Part shown: positions 63,575 to 64,000 of the stretch, piece after piece
Layout: each line of letters starts with the position of its first letter
How positions within the stretch are numbered: the stretch's first letter is position 1
Source of the DNA: Taenia hydatigena
Lineage: Eukaryota > Platyhelminthes > Cestoda > Cyclophyllidea > Taeniidae
Length of the DNA stretch: 64,000 nucleotides
Assembly (NCBI GenBank): GCA_036345935.2
Contig: JADWOT020000008.1
Span: 14,834,655-14,898,654, forward strand
Direction of reading: 5' to 3'
Translations under genes and position numbers: made by a program
Notes under the pieces: model-generated
Seen by the model: the letters and a program-made list of their open reading frames with translations, nothing else
Databases searched by the model: none
Told to the model about the DNA's origin: nothing

Positions 63575-64000
63575 GACCTGTATGCAAAATAAGATAAAAG
63601 CTAAGTCGGGAGATTGATGATCGAAGAGGCATTTTTGTCGATATCTATGTACGATGAGGCTTAAATCAAGGGGCGATAATAGAATAGGAAATGGCCATTC
63701 AGCTTAGTATTAACGAATCGGAAGATCGGAGAAAAGCCTGTGACAAGAGGCTAGATGTCATTCAAAAAGCCAAACTACTTGTCTGCACAACTATCTGGAA
63801 GACATCCATTTGGGAATAGGCCCAACAGCTGTCCCTAAGTTCTCGTGGGATAGAAATTTTACGGGCCTCACTACCTTGCAAAATTCAAATTACAACAACA
63901 CAAATTTAAGGACACAAAGGTACAAAATCCTAAATTAATGCACACGTTCAAGATACTGAATTGGACTCCCAAGGAGTCCTTAAACTGTTTGGAGCATTCT
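63575..64000. other. 5' flank of POLDIP2-like copy 2
   Basis: Upstream region on the minus strand; no TATA-like box, CpG cluster or further exon could be singled out. The window ends here, so any 5' untranslated exon would lie beyond it. Confidence 0.4.

Noticed and set aside
1..64000. Spliced-leader RNA gene or CRISPR-like array
   Set aside because: No flatworm spliced-leader-like exon and no regularly spaced identical repeats were seen.

Overview
The window looks like a gene-poor stretch of a metazoan nuclear genome, most plausibly a flatworm and possibly a tapeworm. Reasons: the genes are split by canonical GT-AG introns, several introns are only 33-38 bp (a size class typical of cestode genes), base composition is moderate, and most of the window has no convincing coding sequence. 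I see no operons, bacterial genes, phage genes, CRISPR arrays or rRNA.

The clear content is a pair of paralogous genes on the minus strand, at 20,245-22,586 and 60,504-63,574. Both encode POLDIP2 (PDIP38/mitogenin)-type proteins: an arginine/leucine-rich, mitochondrial-type N-terminus, a YccV-like (HspQ-type) domain and a C-terminal ApaG (DUF525) domain. I rebuilt nine exons for each. The splice phases agree at all eight junctions, exons 4, 5, 7 and 8 have the same lengths (76, 108, 27 and 126 nt), and both reading frames are intact (348 and 354 codons). The 60.5 kb copy (copy 2) keeps the ApaG glycine loop and the H-M-W-G turn. The 20.2 kb copy (copy 1) has lost both, so it looks like a diverged paralogue.

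Between and around these genes lie about 38 kb and 20 kb with only weak coding candidates: a small head-to-head pair of related membrane-segment sequences at 56.2 and 57.0 kb (the 57.0 kb member ends in a 22-bp perfect palindrome), a possible 87-codon exon at 51.2 kb (minus), and a possible terminal exon at 42.0 kb (plus). The rest is old repeat-rich DNA: six pairs of diverged dispersed repeats, a degenerate ~57-bp minisatellite at 18.5-19.0 kb, a few CA/TG and GA microsatellites, and a 13-bp-stem hairpin at 30.1 kb.

All homology calls were made by reading translations against remembered family features. No database search was run. Exon boundaries of the two main genes are well supported by mutual agreement; every other coding call is tentative.
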